This document shows, piece after piece, positions 32,895 through 45,370 of a DNA stretch of 64,000 nt. Below the pieces are notes generated by a model. It was not told the DNA's origin. It was given only the letters and a program-made list of their open reading frames with translations, and did no database searches. Source of the stretch: Mrakia gelida. Taxonomy: Eukaryota; Basidiomycota; Tremellomycetes; Cystofilobasidiales; Mrakiaceae. How positions within the stretch are numbered: the first letter of the stretch is position 1; each line of letters opens with the position of its first letter. The DNA is taken from contig BRON01000017.1 in assembly GCA_024345305.1 (NCBI GenBank), forward strand, positions 434,001-498,000, given 5' to 3'. The translations under genes were made by a program, and so were the position numbers.

Positions 32895-35800
32895 ATGTCG
32901 TCGAGACCTCCTCTCGTCAGCTTCAACGTCCTTCTCCCTCTTCTCTCTTCGCTCTTCCTCCTCCTTCCTCTCCTCCTTGCGCCCTCGGTTCAAGGAGCTC
33001 CTTTCAACGAATCATGGGTCGACTTCAACATCAACACCAATACAGGTCAGTCCAGGTTTTCGTAAAGGTGTTGGAGGAAGGGAGGAGGCGGACCCTCGCT
33101 GGAGAGTGGAGGAGGGAGGAGGAGATGGGAGGACAGCTTCGTTCCGTTTCGTTTTTGGGCTCAAGGAAAGAGACGAAGCGAACGGAGTCAAAGGAGGCAA
33201 GGGAGAGAAGACTCTGAGGGGAAGATTTTCATCTCTTCCATCCGAGCCCTCTCTCTACCCTCACGAGAAAATGAACCTGGGGTCGGAGGAACGAGCTCGC
33301 GCTTCTTCCCTCCCCTCCCTCCCTCCCTCTTCCCCTCGCCTCTTCCCTCTCTCCCCTATACCTGTCACTCGCTCGCTTTTCGACCGAACCTCTCCTACGA
33401 CCTACCTACACGCCCCACCTCCAATTCTACCCTCCTCCTTCATCCTGTCTCTCTTTCTTCCGGAGCCGATCTTCCTGCGTTGCTGACCCGCTTCCCCTCC
33501 TCACTTTCCCTTTCTTTCCTTCTTCAATAGACCCTTCAGCTGGAGTTCTTCAGTTCACCACCAAGAAGTTCGGCTCCAACAGTACCTATATGCCTTCGCC
33601 CGTCAACTGGAGGTAAGTCCACAGCAGTCCCTCCAACCTTCGTTCTTTCGGCCTTCTCGGCTCCAAGGAAGAATGAGCTCGCGATCTCTCCTCCCTCCCT
33701 TGCTCTGAAGGCTGACTTTCTCTCCCCTTCGACTTCTGCCAGAACGCTTCCCGCCTACACGATTCTCCTCGATAAGCTTCACGATGCTGATCCTGTCAAC
33801 AACGGTGCGTTTTTCTCTCTCGTTGCAGAGCACTCGAAGGAGTTTAGGCGACGCGGTCGCTCCGACGAGATGGGAAGCTCACTTCCAACCGTTTCCTCGC
33901 CTTTCCAGACTACTTCAAGACCATCTTCGAGCATGCTCCTCAGGAGTACGTCTATACCTCAGTTGACCCCCCTCGAGCAACCTCGCAAACCTCGAAGCTG
34001 ACCTCTTCCCTCCGTCCTCCCTCCTCCAGCACCCAACTTCGACACGGAGGAGACGTCAAAGGACTCGTCCACGATCGAACGCTCGACTACCTGGAGCTCA
34101 TGGGGATCAAGGTTCTCTACATCTCGGGTTCCATCTTCTTGTGAGTCAGCCACGTCCCCGCGTTCGAAACGAGTCGAGTCGAGTCGAGTTCGCTAACCTC
34201 CTCTTCTGTCCTCTTCGAACGAAAGGAACATGCCTTGGCAAGCCGATGGTTACTCTTCGCTCGACTTCACACTCCTCGACCCTCACTGGGGAACTGTGCA
34301 AGAGTGGGCGGATGCGATCGAGAAGATTCACGCTCGAGGAATGTGAGTCTTCGGAGTCGTCGAACTCGAGGCGACGATGCAGCGAAAACGCTCGAACTGA
34401 TCTCGCTTTGCTCGCCCTCACAGGTACATCGTCCTCGACTACACCATCTCAACCATGGGTGACGTTATCGCTATGGAAGGGTGAGACTTTCTTTTCGCTC
34501 GCTTGTTCGGACCTCGGCTCGAACGAACTCGAACCTCACCTCTCTTCCTCTCCTCCTGCCCTCCCTCCCTCCCTTCAGCTTCGAGAAAGAGAGTGCTCCC
34601 TTCAGCGTCAACGAATACAAAGCCGTCTACAAGAAGGCCGACTACCGACCTTACAACCTCACCGAGTACCCGGACTTCAAGATCTCCAACGACTACGATT
34701 CGACGTGCGAACTTCCCGTCTTCTGGGACACGTCCGGGAAGCTCGTGAACGTCGATAAAGGACCTGGGTGCTACGAGTCGGATTTCGATCAGTATGGAGA
34801 TATGGAGGCGTTTGGGGTTCAGTGAGTTTTTGTTCTGATTCCTCGAGTTGGGGTCGAGCCTTCATGAGGTGGTCGTCGAGACGACCAGTCGAGTCGAGCT
34901 CATCATTCCTCCCCCTCCCTTCGACTCGTCCTCCTCCTCCTCAGTCCCGACTGGCAACGTCAACTCGCCAAGTTCGCTTCCGTTCAAGATCGGCTTCGAG
35001 ACTACATCCCCGATATCGCTCGAAAGATTGAAGTCTTCCCTTGCTTGATGATCGAGGCTATCGACATCGATGGAATCCGAATCGATAAGGCCACGCAGAG
35101 TGAGTTCTCTCGACCCTCGACCTTAGTCTGAAACCAAGCCTTGTCTGTCGAATGGGGGTTTCTAGACCACCTCGACTTCCACGAGCGAAGAAGCTGACCC
35201 CGTCCCGATTGATTGTGTTTGCAGTCAACGTCGATTTCGCTGCGAGCTGGTCCAACGCGACGAGGACCTGTGCGAGGAAGTTCAACAAGGAGAACTTCTA
35301 CATCCCTGGGGAGGTGACGGGAGGAGATACGTTCGGAAGTCTCTACATCGGGAGAGGACGAACTCCCTTCCAGAACAACCGAACCTTCGAGCAAGCCATC
35401 GCCGCCAAACCCTCCGACACCGAGATGTTCATGCGAGAGGAAGGGCTCACCGGATACGACTCGACCGCCTTCCACTACTCTTTCTACCGATCTCTCACTC
35501 GAATCCTTCAGATGGACGGAAACCTCGATGTCGCAGGTCAGTTCTCTCCCGTCTTCGTCTCCCTCCTCGCCTCGTCTGAACTCGAGCTCACCCGTTTTCG
35601 CCCCTTCTCCTTCGCAGACGATGTCCCCACCGATTTCGCCACCGCCTGGAGAATTATCAACATCAACGAGGATCTCATCAACTCTCAGACTGGGAAGTAC
35701 GATCCTAGGCATTGGGTGAGTCTGTGCGAAGAGTCGAAGGGAACAGAGACGAGGAGATGGGAATTGATCTCGACGCGTCTTTCGTTTCTTCTTCGACGCG

Positions 35801-38800
35801 ACAGATGGGAGTCACGAACCACGATATCTTCCGATGGCCAGCGATGGTGAATGGGACTCAGAAGCAAGCTCTTGGAAACTACGTTGGGATGCTGATGGTG
35901 AGTCGAGGCGAGGAGAGGAGCGAGACGCGTCGTACATTTCGACTCTCTATGACGTTTCTTCCTCTTCCTGCCTCCCCTAGCTCCCTGGAATCCCTCTCGT
36001 CTACTACGGAGAAGAACAAGCGATGTACCTCCTCGACAACTCGGCCGCCAACTACATCTTCGGTCGACAAGCGATGACCTCGACGCCTGCCTGGCAGAGA
36101 CACGGTTGCTACAAGCTCGGTTCGACTCAGTACCACAACTTCGAGTACGGGAAGTCTCTCTTCGGGTTCGTCTTCGGCTTCACTCCCCATCTCGTCCAGC
36201 TCGTTCGCTCTCTCCACTCATCGCGCTCTCGTTTCGATCTCGTTCATTCTGCAGCTGCGAGGACTCCTGGAACGCTCTCGACCACTTCGATCCTACCTCT
36301 CCTGGATTCCGATACCTTCAGAGGATTTTCAACCTTCGAACGACTTACCCAGCTCTCATGGATGGCTTCCAAGGTGAGTCGAAGATCAGTCGAAGGCGAG
36401 AGCGGTCGAGAGTCGAGCTGACCCTTGTTTCCCCTCCCCTCCTCTACAGTCGCGGCACACTCGAACATCACCTACCGAATCCAGCTCCCCGGATCTAACA
36501 TCACCGAGACTGAGAGTGAGTGATGGTCTTCCTTCCCTTTCGTCGCTCGGTCGAACGCTCGACTGACGACGCGTCTCGCTCTCTTCCACAGTCGGCCTTC
36601 GATCGAACTCCCGAAGCGCTCTCGATACGCAGATCAACGAGTCCGAGTTCTTGGGAGAGATGAGCGAAAGGATCTGGATGCTGTGGCACAACGAGAACAA
36701 GACGGCGTCGTACGCTGCTGACTGTGGAGACGGAAACGATCCCAACTGGATTCAGGTGCGTCTCATCCCGTTCCCTCGACGCGGCTCGCTTCCTTTTACC
36801 GTTCCGAGCTGACGCTCATCTTTGTTCTCTTCCGAAGTCGCCCTACCCTGGTCCCGTCACCGTCAAGAACCTCTTCTACCCTTACGACACTCAGGATCTC
36901 AAAGCATCGAAGCTTTCGTTTTTCCTCGACAACAAGGCTCCCTTCCGAGCGTGTCTTCCTTCGATCACCCTCGAGCCCTTCGGATTCCGAGCTTACGTTC
37001 CCGAGGATATCTGGCTTCCTGGTCCCCCAGTCTTGACCAAGTTCTCGCCAGGCCACGACGCGAGGTTGTTGACGGTCGAGGGAGCTCAGAACGAGACGAG
37101 CTTCGAGATCAGGTGAGTTTCGTTCCTCTTTCTATTCGCCTCGATACAGACTGAATCTGACTCTCCCTCTCGCTGCCTTACAGCATCGAGTACGACCAGG
37201 AGATGGACTGGTGAGTTCCGAATCCTCGTCCCTCTCGCCTCGTCGCGTCTCGTCCTCAGTTCTGATCTTTGTTTTCCTTTCAGCGACTCCGTTTCCAACA
37301 ACATCAAGATCCTTTTCACTGGCTCACCTGGATCGAAGACTCCGTCGTTCTCTGGATCCGACGCCAAGTGTGGAAAGCTCGAGAACCAGACTCCTCACGC
37401 CGAGCTCAGTGTCGTCCCTCCTTCCGGCTGGTCGTGGACTCAAACCGTTCAAGACGCTGGAGATGGAATCTACGAGTTCGTCATCGGAAACGTCTCTACC
37501 TTCCCTGCTCGAATTGGAGGCTCGACTGGAGTGAGTTCTCGTTCTCGAACCCTTCGACGAAACCCAGTCGAATCGCTGACCTGCGATCCTCTTGGTTCGA
37601 TCAGGCTACCGCTCGTCTCTTCGTCAGGAAGGGGAAGCTCGACAACCCTATGGTCTGGACTCTTCAAGCCGATTACAGCAAGACCCTTCTCTCTGGATCA
37701 TCTGGATCGTGGAAACTCACCCATGCCGCTGCTGGAGCTGAGTGAGTCGCGTCCTGGAGTCGAGTTCCCGTCGCGCTTCGATCGAGAGCTCACCGCCCTT
37801 CTTCTTCTGTCTCTTCGCCTTTACAGGAAGTTCCGATTCAGTGGTACCTACGGCTTGACTTGGTCTGACTGGCAAGACTACGAGGAGACGACCAACCTCA
37901 ACGACAACGTCTTCGAAGGGAAGTTCTGGGACGATCAGGTGGGTCGACGCTTCCTTTCGTTCCTTCGCTCGAACTCGAGCTTTCGACTGACTCTTCTTCA
38001 AACTCTCTCGCTCTCATAGCACATCCAAGTTCAATACTTCCACGAGAGTGCAGGATCGGCCGCTCCTCTCGTCCACGCCGACGGACCCGACTTCAAAGGT
38101 GGAGAACGACGAGTCCCCAAGATCCTCGCTCGAGGAGACTTCAACCAGTTCGGTTTCGATCAGGGAATCAAGTCCTCGTTCAAGCAGAAGGGAGATTCTG
38201 GGGATTGGGAGCTTCCTGTGAGTTGGCTTTGGTCTCTATTCGATGGAGAGAAGAACGCGAGCTGACTTTCCCACCCTCGACTTCGCCCGCTCGAAGATCA
38301 ACTACCGATGGCCTTCGTACGTTCAGCTCAACATCTACGGATTCGACGACTTCTTCCTCGGAGACGCGGATGGAGACGGTATCCTGGATCGATTGCCTCC
38401 TAACTCTCTCAGTAAGCTCCTGTCTATCTCTCGATCTCGGACGCGTCGTCGAACCTGACAGCTTCCTTTCGTGCTTCGCCCTCTCAGCCAAGAACTTCCT
38501 CAACATGACTGCACCTCCCTCGAACAAGCTCGCCTGGACGCTTTCGGTGAACGATCAGACCGGACGATGGACGCTCACTCCTCGAGGTCAGTGGCGTCTC
38601 CTTTTCTCGCCGACGCGTTCGTCCTTCACGAGCTGAACTCTTCTTCTTCTTCTCAGGACATCGAGTCATCTCCATCATCATCTTCTTCCTCCTCCTCGTC
38701 ATCCCTCCCGCTACCGCTCTCCTGACCGCCAACCTCTTCAAGAGACGCTTCTACGCCATCAAGATCAACAAGTACGGAGTCAAGGCTGGGAAGGAGAACT

Positions 38801-41800
38801 TCAAGGACAGCGAGAAGGACGCGAGGCTCGCTGCTGGTCAGAAGATCATCGGATGGCCTGAGGATGTGAACAAGAGGAGAAAGATGGTTCGCTCGATTAT
38901 GTTGTTCTTGGGGTGAACAGCTCGGTCGGCGGTGCTGACCTCTTCGCGTTTCGTCCCTTCAGATCATCGCGACGCTCGAGTACGAGATCCTCGACTGGAA
39001 GATCAAGGTCAAGATCGGAGGACTGGGAGTTATGTCGAAACTTATGGGAACGGCGATGAGGTAATCATAGGTTTCTCTATTTCTCTGCTATCGCTCGAAC
39101 GCTGACTCTGTTTCTCTTCCTTCATCAGTGATTGCGATCTCGTGAGTTAACGTCCTTTGTCGCTCGACTCGACTCTCGCTGACTCGTCTCTTCTTCCTTC
39201 CGCAGGTCTGGGTCATTCCCAAGGTCGGAGGAGTCGACTATCCTCCAGGCGAGCCTACCGAGCCCATCGAGGTCATCATCTTCGGAGAGCCCTACCTCAT
39301 CGAGTGCGAGATCCACGTCGTGAGTTCGATCTTCCCCTTTCTTTCGTCGCGTCTTATTTGAGGTGGCTGATCTCTCCCTATTTCAGTACCAAAACATTAC
39401 CTACTACATCCTCGACTCGCCTGTCTTCCGAGCTCAGACCAAGTCTGATCCTTGTGCGTCGTTTCTCTCTTCGCGTCGACCTCCCGTCTCTCGAGCTGAC
39501 CAGCCCTCCTCCCCCTTCGTCTCTCAGACCCTGCTCGAATGGACGATCTCTCCTCCGCCGTCTTCTACTCCACCTGGAACCAAGCTATCGCTGAGGTCAT
39601 TCGAAGGAACCCGATCATCGATATCGTGAGTCTGTCTTCATCTCGACGCGTCGAGGTCGAAACCAGAACTGAAGCGATCCTCCTTCCTTCTTCCTTCACC
39701 AGTACCACATTAACGACTACCACGGAACTCTCGCTCCTCTCTACCTCCTCCCCAAGGTCTTCCCTACCTGCCTCTCGCTCCACAACGCCGAGTTCCAGGG
39801 TCTCTGGCCTCTTCGAAACAAGGACGAGATGAACGAGGTTTGCGCTGCGTTCAACCTTCCCAAGGAGGTCACTACCAAGGTAAGTCTTCTCTCCCCTAGC
39901 GTCTGAGTCGTCCAGATGTCGCTGACCTTCCTCCCCGCTCGTCTTCGCAGTACGTCCAATACGGAAACACCTTCAACTTGCTTCACGCCGGTGCCTCGTT
40001 CATCGCCGCCCACCAGAAGTCCATCGGAGTCGCTGGAGTCTCGGACAAGTACGGAAAGCGATCATGGGCTCGATACCCTGCTCTTTGGATCTTGAAGCAG
40101 ATCGACTCTCTCCCAAATCCTGGTTTGTCTCGCCTCGCTCTCCATTCGACTCCTCGTTTCGATCGCTTCGCCTTCGACTGACGTCCTCGACCCTTTTCTG
40201 TACTTCGCCTCTCCAGATCCCGACGACATCGAAGCTCTCGACAAGCAAGTTGCTGACGTCAAGAACATCGCGATCGACGAGGTTGCCGAAGCGAAGTGAG
40301 TTGCGTCGCGTCGCGGCTGGACGACTGGCTCTCCTCGCGATCTCACCAACTCTTCGTCCTCTTCCTCTTCAGACGACCTGCTCTCAAGAGACAAGCTCAG
40401 GAGTGGGCCAACATCGAACTCGATCCCAAGGCTCAGCTCTTCGTTTTCGTCGGTCGATGGGTGCGTGGTCCCTCCCGCCCGCTTCTCGCCTTCCTCTCTC
40501 CGAGCTGACCTCCCTTTATCTTCTGAACCTCCAGAGTAAGCAAAAGGGAGTCGATATCATTGCCGACGTCTTCCCCGCTCTGTGAGTCGCCTCTGTATAC
40601 TGTCTTCTCGCCTCCCGTTCCTCCGCTGACCGACCGACTTCTCGTCGTACAGTCTCGAGAAGAACAAGGCCATCCAGCTCATCGCCGTCGGACCCGTCAT
40701 CGATCTCTACGGACGGTTCGCAGCAGAGAAACTCGCTCGACTCATGGAGATGTACCCCAAGCAGGTCTTCTCGAAGCCCGAGTTCACCTCCCTCCCGCCT
40801 TACCTCTTCAGTGGAGCCGACTTCGCCTTGATCCCGTCGCGAGACGAGCCTTTCGGTTTGGTCGCCGTCGAGTTTGGAAGGAAGGGAGCTCTCGGAGTTG
40901 GAGCGAGACTCGGAGGTCTTGGTTTGATGCCCGGATGGTGGTTCCCTGTTGAGTCGACGAGGTGAGTCCACGAAGACGGAGGAAGGAGAGACGCGTCGAG
41001 ACATGAGCTGACCTTCGCTTCGCTTCCTCTTCGTCCTCAGTACCTCGCACATGATCTCTCAGCTTCAAAAGACCATCGTAGGTCCACTTTCCTAATCTCG
41101 AGATCTCGTGTGAGACAGCCCTGACCTCGTTCGTTCTCGCCTTCACTTTCGGACAGAAACTCGCCTTGAAGTCCACGGAGAAGGAGAGGGCTGTCCTTCG
41201 AGCTCGATCTGCCGTCCAGCGATTCCCGGTCATCGAGTGGAGGGGCCGAATCGAGGTCTTCCAGAAGAAGGCTATCCGAGCGTCGAGGAAGGGAGCTGGA
41301 ACTCATGCTTAGTTCGTTCTCTTTCGTTCCCTCCGTCCCCTCGAGCGCGTCTCTGATCTTCGTCCCCCTTCGATCTCACAGCGACTACTCCGACTACGTC
41401 CCTCCCTCGGCTCCGGCTCCTGATCGACAGTACGGAGACCTGATGAGGATCGAGCGAATCGATTGGGCGAACCGAGCTCCGATGGGTGAGCATTCCGTCC
41501 CTCTTCCTCGAACGAAGACCTTCGCTCGAGCTGAACCTCGCCTCGCTTTCGTTTTCCTTCTTTAGATCAACCTCAGGCGGACTACGGAAGGGATGGATCT
41601 GGTACCGGAAGTGCTCCCGTCGAGCTCGATCCTTACAATCCTAACTCTCGAGACGAGGATCATCATCCCGACGCGAGGAGGTTTGGAGACGACGTGAGTT
41701 CGATTCGACTCTTCGAGCGTCCCCTTCATCCTTCGAGCGAAGCTGCGCTGACCTTCTCTAGTCACAGGGAACTCCACTCGGCTCTCCCTCTGGCTCGGAG

Positions 41801-44800
41801 TACAACGACTCACCTTACTTCGACGAGGACGGACACCCTCGAAACCCTGCTCGACTCGCCGTCGACGACTTCGGAAACCTCCCTCGTCCTTCCTCCGAGA
41901 TGGATCCTTCGTACTCTAACTTCCTGGACTCGGCGAATCGTCAGATCGCTCGACAAGCTGGGAAGACTCAAGATCCCTTCTTCCAATCGTCGAACGCGTC
42001 TCGTTCCTCGATGGCGGACGACGGAGGTGCTTTGACTGCTCCCAACCGACCCTTCACCATGCACAGTGAGTCCGAAGTGTTTCACGTCTTTCGAGCTCGA
42101 AACGAATCGCTCACCTTGCTTTCTCTCCTCCGTCTTAGGTCGAATCTCGTCTGGCTCCTCCATCTCCTCGATCGTCGACGAACACGGATCTTCGTCTCCT
42201 CTCAACAAGGCGATGGAGACGTTCACCGATGCTTCCGGAGCCGTCAGTGGTGATTTCGTCCAGAAACTCAAGAACCTCAACTCGGACAACAGCAAAGGAG
42301 ACCTCTGCATCGAGAAGTACCTCGAGAAGGCCGAGAAGGCTCACTTCGTCCTCTTGAAGAAGGAGAAGATCGAGTCGTCGAAAGCCTCTGGCTACGGAGG
42401 AAGCTCGATCTACACCAAGGACGAGGAAGATGACGACAACCTGATGCCCGAGATCCCCCTCACGAGTACGTTCCTCTTCTCTACTGCTGTTTGCCGCCGA
42501 CTCGCCGAGGTTAGGCTCGAGCGAGATCGAGGCAGGATTCGACCTCCTTCGCGTCTCGAGCACTCACTCCCGTCTCTTCGATTCTACAGGGATGCAGATC
42601 TTCATGGGTCGACAGATCGGAGAATGGCCTCTTTACAGTATCGTCATGTCTATCGGGTGAGTACGACTACGGTTCGTCTCGACCTTCCCTCGAACCGAAA
42701 CTGATCGACTCGTCGTCTTCGTTTCAGTCAACTCCTCTCTGCGACTGCGTTCCAGCTCGTCCTTCTCTCGGGTACCGCTACTCAACTCGACCTCGATCTC
42801 TACGTGATTGGAGCCATCTTCTTCGTCGCGAGTATCACCTGGTGGTGAGTGTCCCGTCACTCGCTTCTCGTTCTTTTCGACACGTGTCGCTGACCTTTTT
42901 GTTTCTCTTCGCAGGGCTCTCTTCCGACTGAAACCAGCTGCCGTTGGACTCGCTTTCCCTTGGATCTTGTGCGTCGATCTCCCAGTCCGTCTAGGAGCTC
43001 GTCGAGAACCTTTGCTGACCCGTCCACTTTACCTCGCAGCTTCGCCATCGCCTTCTTCCTCATCGGTCTGCCCTCGTTGAAAGGACCGTTCTCACCCGTC
43101 CAGGACTTCATCACTTCAGCAGCGACCTGGTCGTACGCTATCGCATCGTCTGCGGGATTCTTGTTCTTCGGAATGAAGTGAGTCTCATCCTCGAGCTAAA
43201 AACCTCCTTCGTACTGACTGACTCGTTCTCGTCTCGTCGGCAGCTTCGGAGAGGAGGCAGGAGCGACGACCGAGAGTTGGATCTTCCGAGCTTGCGTCGT
43301 TCAAGGACTTCAGCAGTGCTGGACTGTGAGTATCAGTCTCTATACATCCCGTCTCGTACTGACCTGTTCTATCTCGTTTGACAGGCGGCTCTTTGGTGGT
43401 GAGTCTCCCGTTCGACGTCGACGCGTCGTCCTACTTCTCGTTCGTCGCTGACCCTTGCGCTTCCACCCTCGCTTCCTTCTTCTTCTCAGGTGGGGTTCGA
43501 CCTTCCTCACGAAGGATCCTGCAGACTACAAGGCTCCTTTGGCGATCCTCCTCATCACCTGGCCCATCGCAATCATCTCCGCCGTGTTCTTCGTCTTCCT
43601 CTGGTGGGGTCTGCCTCAGTACTACCTTCAGGTAAGTTTCACCTACCTCTCGAGATGGAGCCGAAGGATGCACCCTTGTCTCGATTCGTCGTTCATGAAC
43701 GCTGACCGCCCTCGTCTCTCGTCCTTCGCCGCAGGCTCCTCCTACCGTTCCCAACTTCTACGCTACCCTCTTCAGGCGAAACATCGTCAAGTGGTTCCTG
43801 ATCGCTGAAATCCTGCGAGGTGAGCTCGAGAGTCAAAGCCTAAGGAAGAGCGAACGGAACGACCGACTCATCTCCTTCCCTCTCGTCCTTCAGACTTCTG
43901 GTTGGCTCCCCCGTACGGTCGAAACTGGCAGTTCCTTTGGGCCAACTCGACGCAGATCCCACTTTATCAGACCGTCATCCTCGTCGTCATCTTCTTCATC
44001 TTCATCTGGATCGCCATGCTCGCCGTTCTCACGAGTGAGTCGACTTGACGTCTTTTTCGAGTTGAGAGCTCGCGCTGATCGAAGTCTCTCTGTTTGTCTT
44101 CAAGGATACGCCAAGGTTCACAGTTGGCTACTCCCGGTCTTCGCTATTGGTCTAGGCGCTCCTCGATGGTACGTGCTTCTTCTTTTGACCACTGAGGAAG
44201 GAGGAGCGCGACGCGACTCGATTTCACGATCGTCTCCGCTCGCGTCTCCGCTCGTCTCGCTCTCAACTCTTCCCTCCCTCCTCCCCCCTTCACGGTTTAC
44301 TGACAACCTCTTTTGCTTCCTTCTCATCTAGGTGTCAGATGCTCTGGGGAATCAGTGGAATCGGTACGTACACTCCTTCGCTCCCTCGATTCGGATCTCG
44401 CGTCGATCTCGACTGACGTCTCGTTTCCTTCCCTTCGTTTAGGATACAACATCACCTGGGCTGGAAAGGCTGGTCCCTACCTTAGCACTTGCCTCTGGCT
44501 CTACCTCGGAGTGCTCGACAACATCCAGGGAGTCGGACTCGGAATGCTTCTCCTTCAGGTCAGTCTCGCTTCGACTCCTCTTCTTTCTCGCCTTCGTCTC
44601 CCTCAAACTGACCTTCCTTTTGCTACCGCAGACCTTGAGTCGATTCCACGTCTGTGCCGCCATCTTCTTCTGCCAGTGTCTCGGAGCGGCGGTTGTCATG
44701 ATCGCGAGAGCCATCAGTCCAGGAACGGTTCGTTCGATTTCTCCCCGCGCGTCGTCTCTGCTCTTCGAACGCTGACCTCCTCCCCTCTCCCTTTTCTTTG

Positions 44801-45058
44801 ACCACGCAGCTCGGTCCCTCGACCATCTTCCCAGACTTCGCGCTCTGGGACATGGCGTACGACGGACTCTCCAAGTTCCCGCTCATCTACCCTCTCTTCT
44901 GGATCTGTCTCCTCTGGTCCGTCCCTTCGCCGTTCTTGCTCTTCGACCGACGTTTCTCTCGAGGCTGACCTGACTTCGCTCTCTACTTATGCAGCCAAAT
45001 CACTATCGTCGTCGGATACCTCTGGCTCTTCCGAAAAGAGCAGCTCACCAAGCCCTAG
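32895..45058 (+). CDS. AGS1: Cell wall alpha-1,3-glucan synthase (Ags1/Mok1 type)
   Basis: Plasma-membrane enzyme that polymerises UDP-glucose into alpha-1,3-glucan. It has the full family layout. A signal peptide ([20 protein letters not shown]) occupies 32895-33000. An extracellular GH13 transglycosylase-like domain spans about 33531-36800, with [10 protein letters not shown] (nucleophile Asp codon 35084-35086), [10 protein letters not shown] (acid/base Glu codon 35311-35313) and [11 protein letters not shown] beta-rich region follows, then a first membrane helix (about 38656-38735, [18 protein letters not shown]). The cytosolic GT5 glycogen-synthase-like domain (about 39206-41325) has [33 protein letters not shown] and [21 protein letters not shown] Ser-rich linker and a multi-span C-terminal domain (42590-45058) complete it. 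I count more than 50 exons, including 13-nt (39129-39141) and 14-nt (43385-43398) ones. The first intron (33046-33530) is unusually long. All catalytic residues inspected are intact. Confidence 0.95.
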
Positions 45059-45370
45059 CTCAGTTCACGACGCGTCTCTCGTTTCCTTCTTTTTGGGTTC
45101 TTCCTCTCCCCTATGCTTTTCGCCGTCTCTCTCCCTTCCTCTAGCTTTTCTCGCTCCGTCGCTTTACGACCTCGCTCGCTCTCTCGATACAGATCTCTCT
45201 TCGCTCAAATCCTACGAAGGATTAAAAAGAAAAAGAAAGAAGGAGGAGGCCGATGACGAGGGCTCCTTCCTCGACGAGCTCGAAGTCCAGCAACTACGAC
45301 CCCCTCCTCCTTCCCTTCCTCCAGTTTTTCTCGTCCTCAAAGTCACTCGGATACCTAGATCAGACCCTCA
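45059..45370. other. Intergenic between glucan synthase and PTEN
   Basis: 312 bp. GACGCGTC at 45069-45076. A 93-codon plus-strand frame from 45093 has no splice support and unlikely composition; probably PTEN promoter and glucan synthase 3' UTR. Confidence 0.4.
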
